A DNA stretch of 7,625 bases from Methanobacteriota archaeon (GTDB taxonomy: Archaea; Hydrothermarchaeota; Hydrothermarchaeia; Hydrothermarchaeales; BMS3B), in the NCBI GenBank assembly GCA_003229935.1, contig QIGD01000052.1, positions 1 to 7,625 of the forward strand, given 5' to 3'. The notes beneath the pieces were generated by a model, which was given only the letters and a program-made list of their open reading frames with translations, searched no databases and was not told where the DNA came from. Positions within the stretch are counted from its first letter, which is position 1. Each line of letters opens with the position of its first letter. The position numbers and the translations under genes are program-made. Shown here piece by piece: positions 1-6,578 of this stretch.

Positions 1-1924
1 GCATGTATGCCCTAGTCTCGCCTATCATATCAAAGGCAGATTTTGGGGTAATGTAATTTGCAAGTCTGAAAGACACATCTTTTAAAAGGTTGACATATAT
101 GCCTCCAAGACCAAACATAACAAGCGGACCAAACTGTATATCGCGGTTCATGCCTATAATGAGTTCGCGTCCCTGAGGTTTCATCTCCTGTACTTCTATA
201 CCATATATGGTTTCACCTGGCAGAAATCTATACACACTGTCAAGGATTTCATTGTAAACCGACTTAACTTCGCTGGAATCCTTTATATTAACTCTTACAC
301 CGCCTACATCACTCTTGTGCTGTATCCTCGGTGAAGCAACCTTCATTACAACAGGATATCCGAGGCTGTCCGCTGCCCTCACAGCAGCTCTGGGTGAATC
401 TGTGAGTATAGATTTAGCTACTGGTATTCCATAAGCTTCCATTATAACAGATGATTCGCTGCCCAAAAGCACATTTCTACCGTCTTTTTTAATGGACTCA
501 AGAACACTTTTTACTTTTTCTTTATCCAGTCCGCTTAATTTCCCTATAGATTCATCTCTCTTCAGCTGGATATGTTCAGAATACTTTACAAGTCCTGCAA
601 GTGCCCTTACACCTGATTCTGGAAAGGCATAGTTTGGAACCTCCTCTTTTTCTAGGTACTCAATACTTTCTGAAAGAACCAGTCCACCGATATATGATGT
701 GGCAATGGGTTTATCTGGAAACTTTTTCTTCATATCCACAACAACCTTTGCTGTCTTGTATGGCTCTGTCATGGCCTGGGGTGTTAGAATCACCAGTGCA
801 GAGTTGACATTGGGGTCTAAAAGTACTGTATCCAGTGCATATGCATATCTGTCTGATTTTGCATCGCCCACAACATCCACAGGATTATATACATTGGATT
901 CGCTCGGAAGTTTTTGCCTGAGCCTGTCTATAGTCTCCTTTCCGAACTTTGCTACCTGAAGCTCACTTTTATCTACGGCATCAACAGATAGAATGCCTGG
1001 ACCACCAGCATTTGTCACCACTCCAACGCTAGAACCTCCGGGCACAGGCTCTGAAACAAAAATTCTTGCCAGATCAAATAGCTCTTCAAGAGTGCTGGCT
1101 CTTATAACGCCTGCCTCCCTGAAGGCAGTGGTATAGGCTATGTCACTGCCAGCCAGAGCACCGGTATGAGAACTTGCGGCTCTAGTTCCACTTTCACCTG
1201 TACCTGACTTGAGAATTATAAGAGGTTTTTTCCGTGAGACCTTCTTTGCAACATCCACAAAATGCTGACCTTCATCTATACTCTCTATATAACACAGTAT
1301 CACTCTTGTATTTTCATCATCTGCCAGAGCCTCAATAAAATCAGTTTCATTCAGGTCAGACTTATTCCCAAGGCTTATTAACCTGCTGAATCCTATCTTA
1401 TTCTTCATACTCCAGTCCAGAATCCCGGTGAGTAGAGCACCACTCTGAGAAACAACAGCAATTCTGCCCCTTTTTGGTATCTCTCCTGCAAATGTTGCAT
1501 TGAGTGGTGTATACATATCCATCACACCCAGGCAGTTGGGACCAAGTATTCTCATGTTCTTTGACCTTGCGATTTCAACAACTCTTCTCTCAAGCTTTGC
1601 TCCTTCCTTTCCTATCTCTTTAAACCCTGCAGAGATTATGACGATATTTAAAACACCTGCCTCACCGCATTCTTCCACAACCTTTGGTACTACAGACGCA
1701 GGAACTGAGATTATGACAAGTTCTGCACCTCCTGCCTCTTTTATATCCTCAAAACACTTCAAACCATTGATTTCATGTTCCTTGGGATTTACAGGCACCA
1801 CCTTTCCTATATATCCACTGTCGATTATATTCTTGAGGATTTCATATCCAACTTTCCCGGGGTGTGCAGATGCACCTATTACCGCAATGGATTTCGGATT
1901 GAAAAAACTTGTTTTAAAGTTCAT
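1..1924 (-). CDS. ADP-forming acyl-CoA synthetase (acetate--CoA ligase, ADP-forming), fused alpha-beta, C-terminus cut by window edge
   Basis: Converts an acyl-CoA such as acetyl-CoA plus ADP and Pi to the free acid, CoA and ATP in the cytoplasm. 641 residues are visible; fused family members have roughly 700, so about 50-60 C-terminal residues lie outside. Residues 7-130 are the CoA-binding Rossmann domain (FFNPKSIAVIGAS, ending in GPNCLGV 128-134). The succinyl-CoA-ligase-like domains follow, with SQSGAL 159-164, GNKSDLN from 186 and the phospho-histidine motif SSHTGALAG (His253). From about residue 490 comes the ATP-grasp (beta) part, with HKSDVGGV (His536, the second histidine of the phosphate relay in this family) and FGLGGIYVNLLKDVSFRLA near the edge. 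The start is ATG 1924 because GAGGGT (1929-1934) lies just upstream; the in-frame ATG at 1936 has no ribosome site. It lies 21 nt after the dehydratase and is the sixth gene of the operon. The family is certain from motifs; the preferred acyl group is not. Confidence 0.94.
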   Translation of the reverse strand, partial: MNFKTSFFNPKSIAVIGASAHPGKVGYEILKNIIDSGYIGKVVPVNPKEHEINGLKCFEDIKEAGGAELVIISVPASVVPKVVEECGEAGVLNIVIISAGFKEIGKEGAKLERRVVEIARSKNMRILGPNCLGVMDMYTPLNATFAGEIPKRGRIAVVSQSGALLTGILDWSMKNKIGFSRLISLGNKSDLNETDFIEALADDENTRVILCYIESIDEGQHFVDVAKKVSRKKPLIILKSGTGESGTRAASSHTGALAGSDIAYTTAFREAGVIRASTLEELFDLARIFVSEPVPGGSSVGVVTNAGGPGILSVDAVDKSELQVAKFGKETIDRLRQKLPSESNVYNPVDVVGDAKSDRYAYALDTVLLDPNVNSALVILTPQAMTEPYKTAKVVVDMKKKFPDKPIATSYIGGLVLSESIEYLEKEEVPNYAFPESGVRALAGLVKYSEHIQLKRDESIGKLSGLDKEKVKSVLESIKKDGRNVLLGSESSVIMEAYGIPVAKSILTDSPRAAVRAADSLGYPVVMKVASPRIQHKSDVGGVRVNIKDSSEVKSVYNEILDSVYRFLPGETIYGIEVQEMKPQGRELIIGMNRDIQFGPLVMFGLGGIYVNLLKDVSFRLANYITPKSAFDMIGETRAYM

Positions 1925-1928
1925 TTTT

Positions 1929-1934
1929 ACCCTC
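1929..1934 (-). promoter_or_regulatory. Ribosome binding site deciding the acyl-CoA synthetase start
   Basis: GAGGGT on the minus strand, with the GAGG core six bases before ATG 1924. An in-frame ATG at 1936 overlaps this site and is preceded only by an A-rich stretch after the dehydratase stop, so 1924 is the better start. The same GAGGGTAAAA string occurs before the first gene of the operon. Confidence 0.7.
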
Positions 1935-1945
1935 ATGGTTTTTTT

Positions 1946-3652
1946 TCACTGCATAAAACCTCCTTCTTCAGCAGAGGCCGCATATTTCGTATAAAGACCT
2001 AAAAGTCCACTCTTATATTTCCTCGGAGGAGCTTTAAATACCGATAACCTTTCCTTTATTATCTTTAATATTTCCTCTTCTGGGAGTTTTTCTCCTTTTA
2101 TTCCCACAACATCCAGCCTGTTTTTATTCAAGTCTATGTGAATCATGTCATCATCCTCTATCACAGCCAGCACACCGCCATCTATAGCCTCTGGTGTCAT
2201 ATGACCTATGCATGGCCCGCGGCTTGCTCCAGAGAATCTTCCATCTGTTAAGAGGGCAACACTGGTATTGAACTTTTCATTCGATGATATTGCCTCTGTG
2301 ACATAGAACTGTTCGGGCATTCCATTCGCCCTTGGCCCTTCGTAGCGGAGAATTATACACTCTCCTCCCATGATTTCTCCTTCGAATATTGCTTTAAGGG
2401 CATCACTCTGGGAATCGAAGCCCCTTGCAGGGCCAGTGAAATTGAACATACTTTCATCTACAGCAGAGCGTTTGATAATGCCAGTGCCTATATTACCCCT
2501 GAGAACTACAATGGCACCGGATTTTGCTATGGGAGCTTCTGTGCTCTTTATCACATCATTGACCTTTAACCCATAATTTTCCAGAAATAATGGTCTTTTT
2601 TTGAAAAATCCAGTTTTTTCCAGATTTTCCAGATTTTCGCCAACTGTTTTACCAGTTATAGTCATACAGTCCAGATTCATGTAGTCCTTCAACTCAAGCA
2701 TTACTTTCTGGACACCTCCTGCAAACCATAAACGATTGGCAGGATATTCTCCTGAGGGACGCACATTGACTATAAAGGGTACCTCGTCATTTATCTCCGA
2801 TACTCTCTTCAGAGAAAATTTATATCCAAGCTCCTTCATTATGGCAGGCAGGTGAAGCATTGCATTTGTTGAGCCAGCCATGGCAGCATGAACTATTATA
2901 GCATTTTCAAAAGCCTCTTCTGTCAGTATTTTATCTGCGGTTAGCTTTTCGTCAACCAGCTCAACAATTCTGCTGCCTGCATTCTGTGCCAGCCTTTTTA
3001 TCTCAAAGCTTGTTGCAGGACACACTGCTGAAGTTGGAAGAGCCAGTCCCAGAACTTCTGCCAGACTTTGCATTGTGAGTGCAGTACCTAAAAAGGCGCA
3101 GGTACCATTGGTAGGGCAGGAATACTCCCTGAGAAAATTGTATTCGTCCTCTTCCATTTCTCCGCGCTTCAGTTTTGCGTATATTGTTCCCACCTGCTCA
3201 AGAGTTATTATCCACTGGTCCATCACACCACCGGGAACTAAAATTGTTGGCATTTTTAATCTTGCTGCTGCAATTAAATGTGCAGGTACAGCCTTATCAC
3301 TGCCTGAAACCAGAACCATACCATCAAAGTGCCCTGCTTCCGCATGAAATTCAACAGCACTGGATATTACTTCCCTGCTCACAAGGGAGTAGTCCATTCC
3401 TTTTGTACCCTGGGCTATACCATCACATATATCTGTGCATGAGTACTTCAGTGGAGCACCACCACCCTCATACGCCCCACGCTTCACATATTCTACAAGC
3501 TCATTTAAATGCATACTACCTGGATGGGATTCTCCATAAACACTTTCAACAAGTATATTTGGTTTGCCGAGGTCACTTCTGGAATAGCCACATGCAAGCC
3601 TCAGTGGGTCTACTTCCGGTCCTATTTCACGCATTTTTTGACTGTGCAACAA
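1946..3652 (-). CDS. IlvD/Edd-family dehydratase, probable sugar-acid (aldonate) dehydratase with an altered Fe-S cysteine set
   Basis: 568 residues spanning the whole IlvD/Edd family (typically 550-650). Members dehydrate 2,3-dihydroxy acids to 2-keto-3-deoxy acids using Mg2+ and an Fe-S cluster. Seen: HPGSMHL 43-49; ICDGIAQG 75-82, with Asp77 as probable Mg ligand; GSDKAVPAHL from 117, with Asp119 as Mg ligand and Lys120 as the carbamylated lysine; CPTNGTCAFLGTA 179-191; and DGRFSGASRGPCIGH from 470, with Ser474 as the probable catalytic base. Stretches such as PTILVPGG, CAFLGTA and GLALPTSA resemble, from memory, the YjhG/YagF aldonate dehydratases more than biosynthetic IlvD. No other branched-chain amino acid gene is present, so a catabolic role is inferred. 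Odd: the usual C-D-K cysteine is Ser118 (codon AGT), and the first family cysteine position is Gly45. Translation starts at TTG 3652, set by AGGAGG seven bases upstream. The exact substrate is unknown; a hexonate is favoured by the neighbours. Confidence 0.9.
   Translation of the reverse strand: MLHSQKMREIGPEVDPLRLACGYSRSDLGKPNILVESVYGESHPGSMHLNELVEYVKRGAYEGGGAPLKYSCTDICDGIAQGTKGMDYSLVSREVISSAVEFHAEAGHFDGMVLVSGSDKAVPAHLIAAARLKMPTILVPGGVMDQWIITLEQVGTIYAKLKRGEMEEDEYNFLREYSCPTNGTCAFLGTALTMQSLAEVLGLALPTSAVCPATSFEIKRLAQNAGSRIVELVDEKLTADKILTEEAFENAIIVHAAMAGSTNAMLHLPAIMKELGYKFSLKRVSEINDEVPFIVNVRPSGEYPANRLWFAGGVQKVMLELKDYMNLDCMTITGKTVGENLENLEKTGFFKKRPLFLENYGLKVNDVIKSTEAPIAKSGAIVVLRGNIGTGIIKRSAVDESMFNFTGPARGFDSQSDALKAIFEGEIMGGECIILRYEGPRANGMPEQFYVTEAISSNEKFNTSVALLTDGRFSGASRGPCIGHMTPEAIDGGVLAVIEDDDMIHIDLNKNRLDVVGIKGEKLPEEEILKIIKERLSVFKAPPRKYKSGLLGLYTKYAASAEEGGFMQ
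2611..2638 (-). repeat. Short tandem repeat inside the dehydratase gene
   Basis: Two perfect 9-bp copies of cagattttc (2621-2629 and 2630-2638, + strand) with an imperfect 10-bp third copy, cagttttttc, at 2611-2620. In the protein it gives the acidic run ENLENLEK just after TVG. It keeps the frame and lies in a stretch that in relatives looks variable in length, so it is probably a harmless local duplication. Confidence 0.6.
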
Positions 3653-3654
3653 CT

Positions 3655-4290
3655 TTATTCCTCCTTTTTAATTAAAACTGCCCTACCAGGGCCGCCATCT
3701 CCACCCTTTATTTTGAGAGGCAGAAAAGTAAAAAAGTATTCACCTTCTTCAATACCTGACATATTCAGTGTCTCAATAACAGGTGTACCACTGCCTAAAA
3801 GAGTTCTATGCACCTCTCCACTTCCTCCATATTCTTCAATTGATAGATAATCTATACCTACAAGCTTTACTTTCTGCTTTACCAGCAACTCCGCACCATC
3901 TTTGGTAAGATAAACATAATCAGTGTGGAACTTTTCATCCTCTAGCAGTCTGGAATTTCCTGTCTTTAGAAGCAGAATTTTATTTTTGAATAAGCTCCGC
4001 TTTGGATAAAGCTCTTCCCTGGTTATCTTCTTTTCAATGGATTCCAGGTCCAAAACATAACACTCACCTATGAGCCTTTTAAGAGAGATATGTGAAACAT
4101 CCATTCCCTCCATGAAAAAATGGAGGGGCGGGTCCATATGAGTTCCTGTGTGAGTCCCCATGTGTAATTCAGATACATTCGCAGCATCTCCTCTGGCTAT
4201 TCTTGAGTGAGGCAGAACCGCAACAGTTGGGTCACCCGGAAATACCTTCATTCCATCATATACACTTACAGATATGTCTATAATCTCCAT
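3655..4290 (-). CDS. Cyclase-family (kynurenine formamidase-like) metal-dependent hydrolase
   Basis: 211 residues, typical for the cyclase / kynurenine-formamidase family (PF04199), whose characterised members hydrolyse amide or ring bonds (N-formylkynurenine, isatin) with a bound metal. Visible: MKVFPGDP near the N-terminus; the metal motif HMGTHTGTHMDPPLHF, with His47, His51 and Asp53 forming HxxxHxD plus flanking His43 and His57; GIDYLS 145-150 followed by His161; PVIETL with Glu173; and the closing LPLKIKGGDGGPGRAVLI with Arg203. All expected residues are present, so it should be active. The start is placed at ATG 4290 rather than GTG 4299, because AGGAAGTGA (4296-4304) fits the anti-SD with a five-base gap to 4290, and GTG 4299 lies inside that site. 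It begins 12 nt after the glycerate kinase stop and ends 2 nt before the dehydratase. No other tryptophan-pathway gene is near, so kynurenine is unlikely. Hydrolysis of a sugar-acid lactone is possible but only inferred. Confidence 0.88.
   Translation of the reverse strand: MEIIDISVSVYDGMKVFPGDPTVAVLPHSRIARGDAANVSELHMGTHTGTHMDPPLHFFMEGMDVSHISLKRLIGECYVLDLESIEKKITREELYPKRSLFKNKILLLKTGNSRLLEDEKFHTDYVYLTKDGAELLVKQKVKLVGIDYLSIEEYGGSGEVHRTLLGSGTPVIETLNMSGIEEGEYFFTFLPLKIKGGDGGPGRAVLIKKEE
3660..3665 (-). promoter_or_regulatory. Perfect Shine-Dalgarno fixing a TTG start for the dehydratase
   Basis: AGGAGG on the minus strand lies within the last Lys-Glu-Glu codons of the cyclase-family gene and exactly seven bases before TTG 3652. 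A second TTG (3649) is ten bases away, and the first ATG (3634) is too far. This makes TTG 3652 the likely start and implies coupling to the upstream gene. Confidence 0.75.
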
Positions 4291-4295
4291 CCTAT

Positions 4296-4304
4296 TCACT
4301 TCCT
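4296..4304 (-). promoter_or_regulatory. Shine-Dalgarno deciding the cyclase-family gene start
   Basis: AGGAAGTGA differs by one base from the full anti-SD complement AGGAGGTGA and overlaps the TAG stop of the glycerate kinase (4303-4305). It sits five bases before ATG 4290. The in-frame GTG at 4299 is part of this element, so it is not a credible start. Confidence 0.65.
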
Positions 4305-5637
4305 ATAATACAACAATGACAATTATATCCCCCACATTTGTGTTTGTACGTCCTGTAATCAAGGCATCATGAAGAGCACTGAGAAAGGTATTTGAATCAT
4401 TCTTACTGAGGTATTCAACCACATCCAACCCCTCTCTATTGCCTCTCTCAACCGTAAAGCCATCTGCAATTCCACCGGCAGCGTCAGCACTCCCGTCTAT
4501 TCCATCAGTTCCAAGTGAAGCTATCACAATATCCCTTTTCTGAAGGGATAGGGCTGCCCCCAGCACAAGCTCCTGATTTCGCCCGCCCTTACCATTGCCG
4601 ACTACAGTAACAGTAGTTTCCCCTCCGAGGATAAGGACACATGGCCTTTTTACAGGATTATTGCTTCGCAACACCTCCTTTGCTATCCCGGCAAGCACCT
4701 TACCAGCCTCTCTGCCTTCACCCTCAAGCTGTCCAGTAAGAATCAGTGTATTGTATCTGGCTGCCTTTTCCATGGCATTTAGGGCAAGGCTATTGTTGCC
4801 TATCAAAACATTCCTTACCAGAGACGAATCCAGTGATTTTGGTGTTTCTTCAATTTGTCCTGTCATACCCTCTTTTATCCTTCTGCATATACTCTCTGGT
4901 GCCTTTTCCCAGAGGTCATACTTATCAAAGACATAGCCGGCATCCTGAAATATGATGGGGTCTGGGAGGGTCGGGCCTGAGGCAATAGTTTCCATGGGGT
5001 CTCCAACAACGTCTGATATTATCAGAGCGAGAACATGGGCAGGATAGCAGGCTTTTGCAAGCTGCCCGCCTTTAACATCAGAGATATGTTTTCTCACTGA
5101 GTTAAATTCATTTATAGTGCAACCCGACTTCAGAAGAAGCTGTGTGACGTCCTGTTTTTCCTTCAGGGTTATTCCTTCTGCTGGTTTGGCAAAAAGAGCA
5201 GAACCTCCACCTGAAACAAGTACCACAACGAGGTCCCCCTCTCCGCTGTTTTCTGCTATTTTTAGGGCTACTGAAGCAGCAGCAACACTATACTCATCAG
5301 GTATAGGATGTCCTCCTTCAACTATTTCGATTTTTTTGAGACCAGACTTTTTTCCTGTCCCTTCAGGCACAACAATAATCCCCTCTTCAACATCTATCAT
5401 CTCCTCTACAGCCCTCGCCATGTCAAAACTCGCCTTACCAAAGCCTATAACCCGTATAACTGAAAAATCATTAAAATTCAAATCTGAGGCTTTTTTAAAA
5501 AATGCCTTCGTGAGCTCAAAGGGGTCAACGGCACCAATACCCACATTTAGGAGTTCCATGGCCACTTCTCTTGCCTTTCTTATGGTAGGATTGGCAGAGT
5601 TATCCAGTACCTCATGGTAGTTCCTTATCCACTGCAT
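4303..5637 (-). CDS. Glycerate 2-kinase, MOFRL (GckA/TtuD-like) family
   Basis: ATP-dependent phosphorylation of D-glycerate, normally to 2-phosphoglycerate, feeding lower glycolysis; cytoplasmic. The 444 residues match the usual family length. The N-terminal DUF4147 part has IGFGKAS with Lys68, EGGHPIPDE 107-115, SGGGSALF 142-149, TINEFNSVRKHIS 174-186 and SDVVGDP 208-214 followed by IASGPT. The C-terminal MOFRL domain (about 330-444) has GGETTV 338-343, GKGGRNQEL 349-357 with Arg353, GTDGIDG 376-382 and TNTNVGD 431-437. Lys68 and Arg353 are the likely catalytic pair by family knowledge. The closing motif has Gly where an Asn is usual (TNVND), probably minor. The start ATG shares its A with the stop of the upstream gene (TGATG), with GGAGG ten bases before it. 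The kinase fits glycerate made from a C6 keto-deoxy acid split by the operon aldolase. Family assignment is firm; the 2- rather than 3-position product is from family knowledge. Confidence 0.94.
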   Translation of the reverse strand: MQWIRNYHEVLDNSANPTIRKAREVAMELLNVGIGAVDPFELTKAFFKKASDLNFNDFSVIRVIGFGKASFDMARAVEEMIDVEEGIIVVPEGTGKKSGLKKIEIVEGGHPIPDEYSVAAASVALKIAENSGEGDLVVVLVSGGGSALFAKPAEGITLKEKQDVTQLLLKSGCTINEFNSVRKHISDVKGGQLAKACYPAHVLALIISDVVGDPMETIASGPTLPDPIIFQDAGYVFDKYDLWEKAPESICRRIKEGMTGQIEETPKSLDSSLVRNVLIGNNSLALNAMEKAARYNTLILTGQLEGEGREAGKVLAGIAKEVLRSNNPVKRPCVLILGGETTVTVVGNGKGGRNQELVLGAALSLQKRDIVIASLGTDGIDGSADAAGGIADGFTVERGNREGLDVVEYLSKNDSNTFLSALHDALITGRTNTNVGDIIVIVVL

Positions 5638-6578
5638 CAGGATACTGCCTCCAGAATAAGGTCTACAGTTTCTTCAGGGGTGGCTGTTGTATTTACCACA
5701 ATAGGCTTTGCAACATCCAGGAGATTTTTAATAAACCTCTTTCTCAACTTCTGCTTTCGTTTATCCCTTACAAGCAGATGCGGATTATAAAAATTGTTCT
5801 CAACCATCAGCTTCAGCATTTCTTCTCTGGATACTTCCTCTATCAGATTTTCATCTTTAAAATCCCGCTTGAGAAGTACAAAGGTTGATAGCGATGTTAC
5901 TGACCGTATCTTTTCCCCTCCCAGAAGGTTTTTGAGATTTACAACAGCCCTGCCCTTTTTGTCAAACCGTGCATCTTCTATAAGCGGTTCGAAGTCCTTC
6001 CAGTTCTTCTCTATTCCTCCCCTGATATATACTTCCTTCTCCGAACTCATAATAGTAGCTTCCCTTCCCTGGAACCTCACATAGAACCAGTCATCGCTTA
6101 TTAGTTTGGACTTCTCCCGCCTGAGTATGCCATAGCTCAGGGTTGTTTTACCTGCACCGCTGGGTCCCACAAGAGCAATACCCTCGCCGCGGTAGTCAAG
6201 ACATGCACCATGAACCGAATAGAACCTGTGGAGGTCTTCCAGAATGTCTCCTGCAAGTGCAAGTGCAATGGATTTAACATAGCCGTAGTAATTGCAGTTC
6301 CATAGAAAGGCTGACCTGGAGATAGGCTCGTATTCTACGCGAAAGTTTTCCCCGCCATCATCAAAAACAAGCAGCCTGCCGTGAGACCTTATTTTTTCAC
6401 TCAGGTGATAGAAGTTCTCATCGAACGTGTTTACAGTTTCTACTTTATCTGTCATCAGCTTTATGCAGCAGCCATTGATGTCCGCTTTTCTCTCATACCT
6501 TATTTTCTTCCCTTTGAGGAGAGACCTCCAGTTGTGGTCAGCCTCCTGCGGAGACACAATATTTATAGGGTAGCTCAT
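5637..6578 (-). CDS. HPr kinase/PEPCK-like P-loop protein of unknown substrate
   Basis: 313 residues. The C-terminal half resembles the HPr kinase / phosphoenolpyruvate carboxykinase fold: VHGACLDYRGEGIAL 122-136 is laid out like the start of an HPrK catalytic domain, then a perfect Walker A GPSGAGKTT 138-146, then SDDW 161-164 at the place of the HPrK aspartate pair. The first 120 residues match nothing I recognise and may be a sensor or scaffold domain. I do not see the C-terminal HPrK/P signature, so it should not be called a true HPr kinase, and no HPr, EI or EII gene is nearby. No membrane segment or signal peptide is visible. It overlaps the aldolase stop by four bases (ATGA), with GGAGG seven bases before the ATG, and overlaps the glycerate kinase by one base, so it is made with these enzymes. 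It may phosphorylate a pathway enzyme (regulation) or a small metabolite; the sequence does not decide this. Confidence 0.8.
   Translation of the reverse strand: MSYPINIVSPQEADHNWRSLLKGKKIRYERKADINGCCIKLMTDKVETVNTFDENFYHLSEKIRSHGRLLVFDDGGENFRVEYEPISRSAFLWNCNYYGYVKSIALALAGDILEDLHRFYSVHGACLDYRGEGIALVGPSGAGKTTLSYGILRREKSKLISDDWFYVRFQGREATIMSSEKEVYIRGGIEKNWKDFEPLIEDARFDKKGRAVVNLKNLLGGEKIRSVTSLSTFVLLKRDFKDENLIEEVSREEMLKLMVENNFYNPHLLVRDKRKQKLRKRFIKNLLDVAKPIVVNTTATPEETVDLILEAVS
6144..6167 (-). other. Walker A (P-loop) coding motif of the HPrK-like protein
   Basis: Encodes GPSGAGKT, a full GxxxxGKT nucleotide-binding loop, at residues 138-145. With SDDW about 16 residues downstream, it marks the start of the HPrK/PEPCK-like catalytic core and shows that nucleotide binding should be intact. 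Confidence 0.85.

Noticed and set aside
1932..1936. Upstream ATG at 1936 as the acyl-CoA synthetase start
   Set aside because: It is in frame but has no ribosome site, and it overlaps the GAGGGT that serves ATG 1924.
1939..1946. Eight-T run as a terminator
   Set aside because: It is an A-run in the minus-strand transcript, is not preceded by a hairpin, and lies between two co-transcribed genes; no plus-strand gene would use it.
1946..3652. Biosynthetic dihydroxy-acid dehydratase (ilvD) call
   Set aside because: Neighbours are catabolic, no ilvB/C/E or leu genes are present, and the motifs resemble aldonate dehydratases more; it is not fully excluded without a tree.
4291..4299. GTG 4299 as the start of the cyclase-family gene
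   Set aside because: It lies inside the AGGAAGTGA Shine-Dalgarno element, leaving almost no spacing; ATG 4290 has proper spacing.
5637..6578. True HPr kinase/phosphorylase (hprK)
   Set aside because: The Walker A is of a different form (GPSGAGKT), the C-terminal HPrK/P signature is not seen, and there are no PTS genes nearby.
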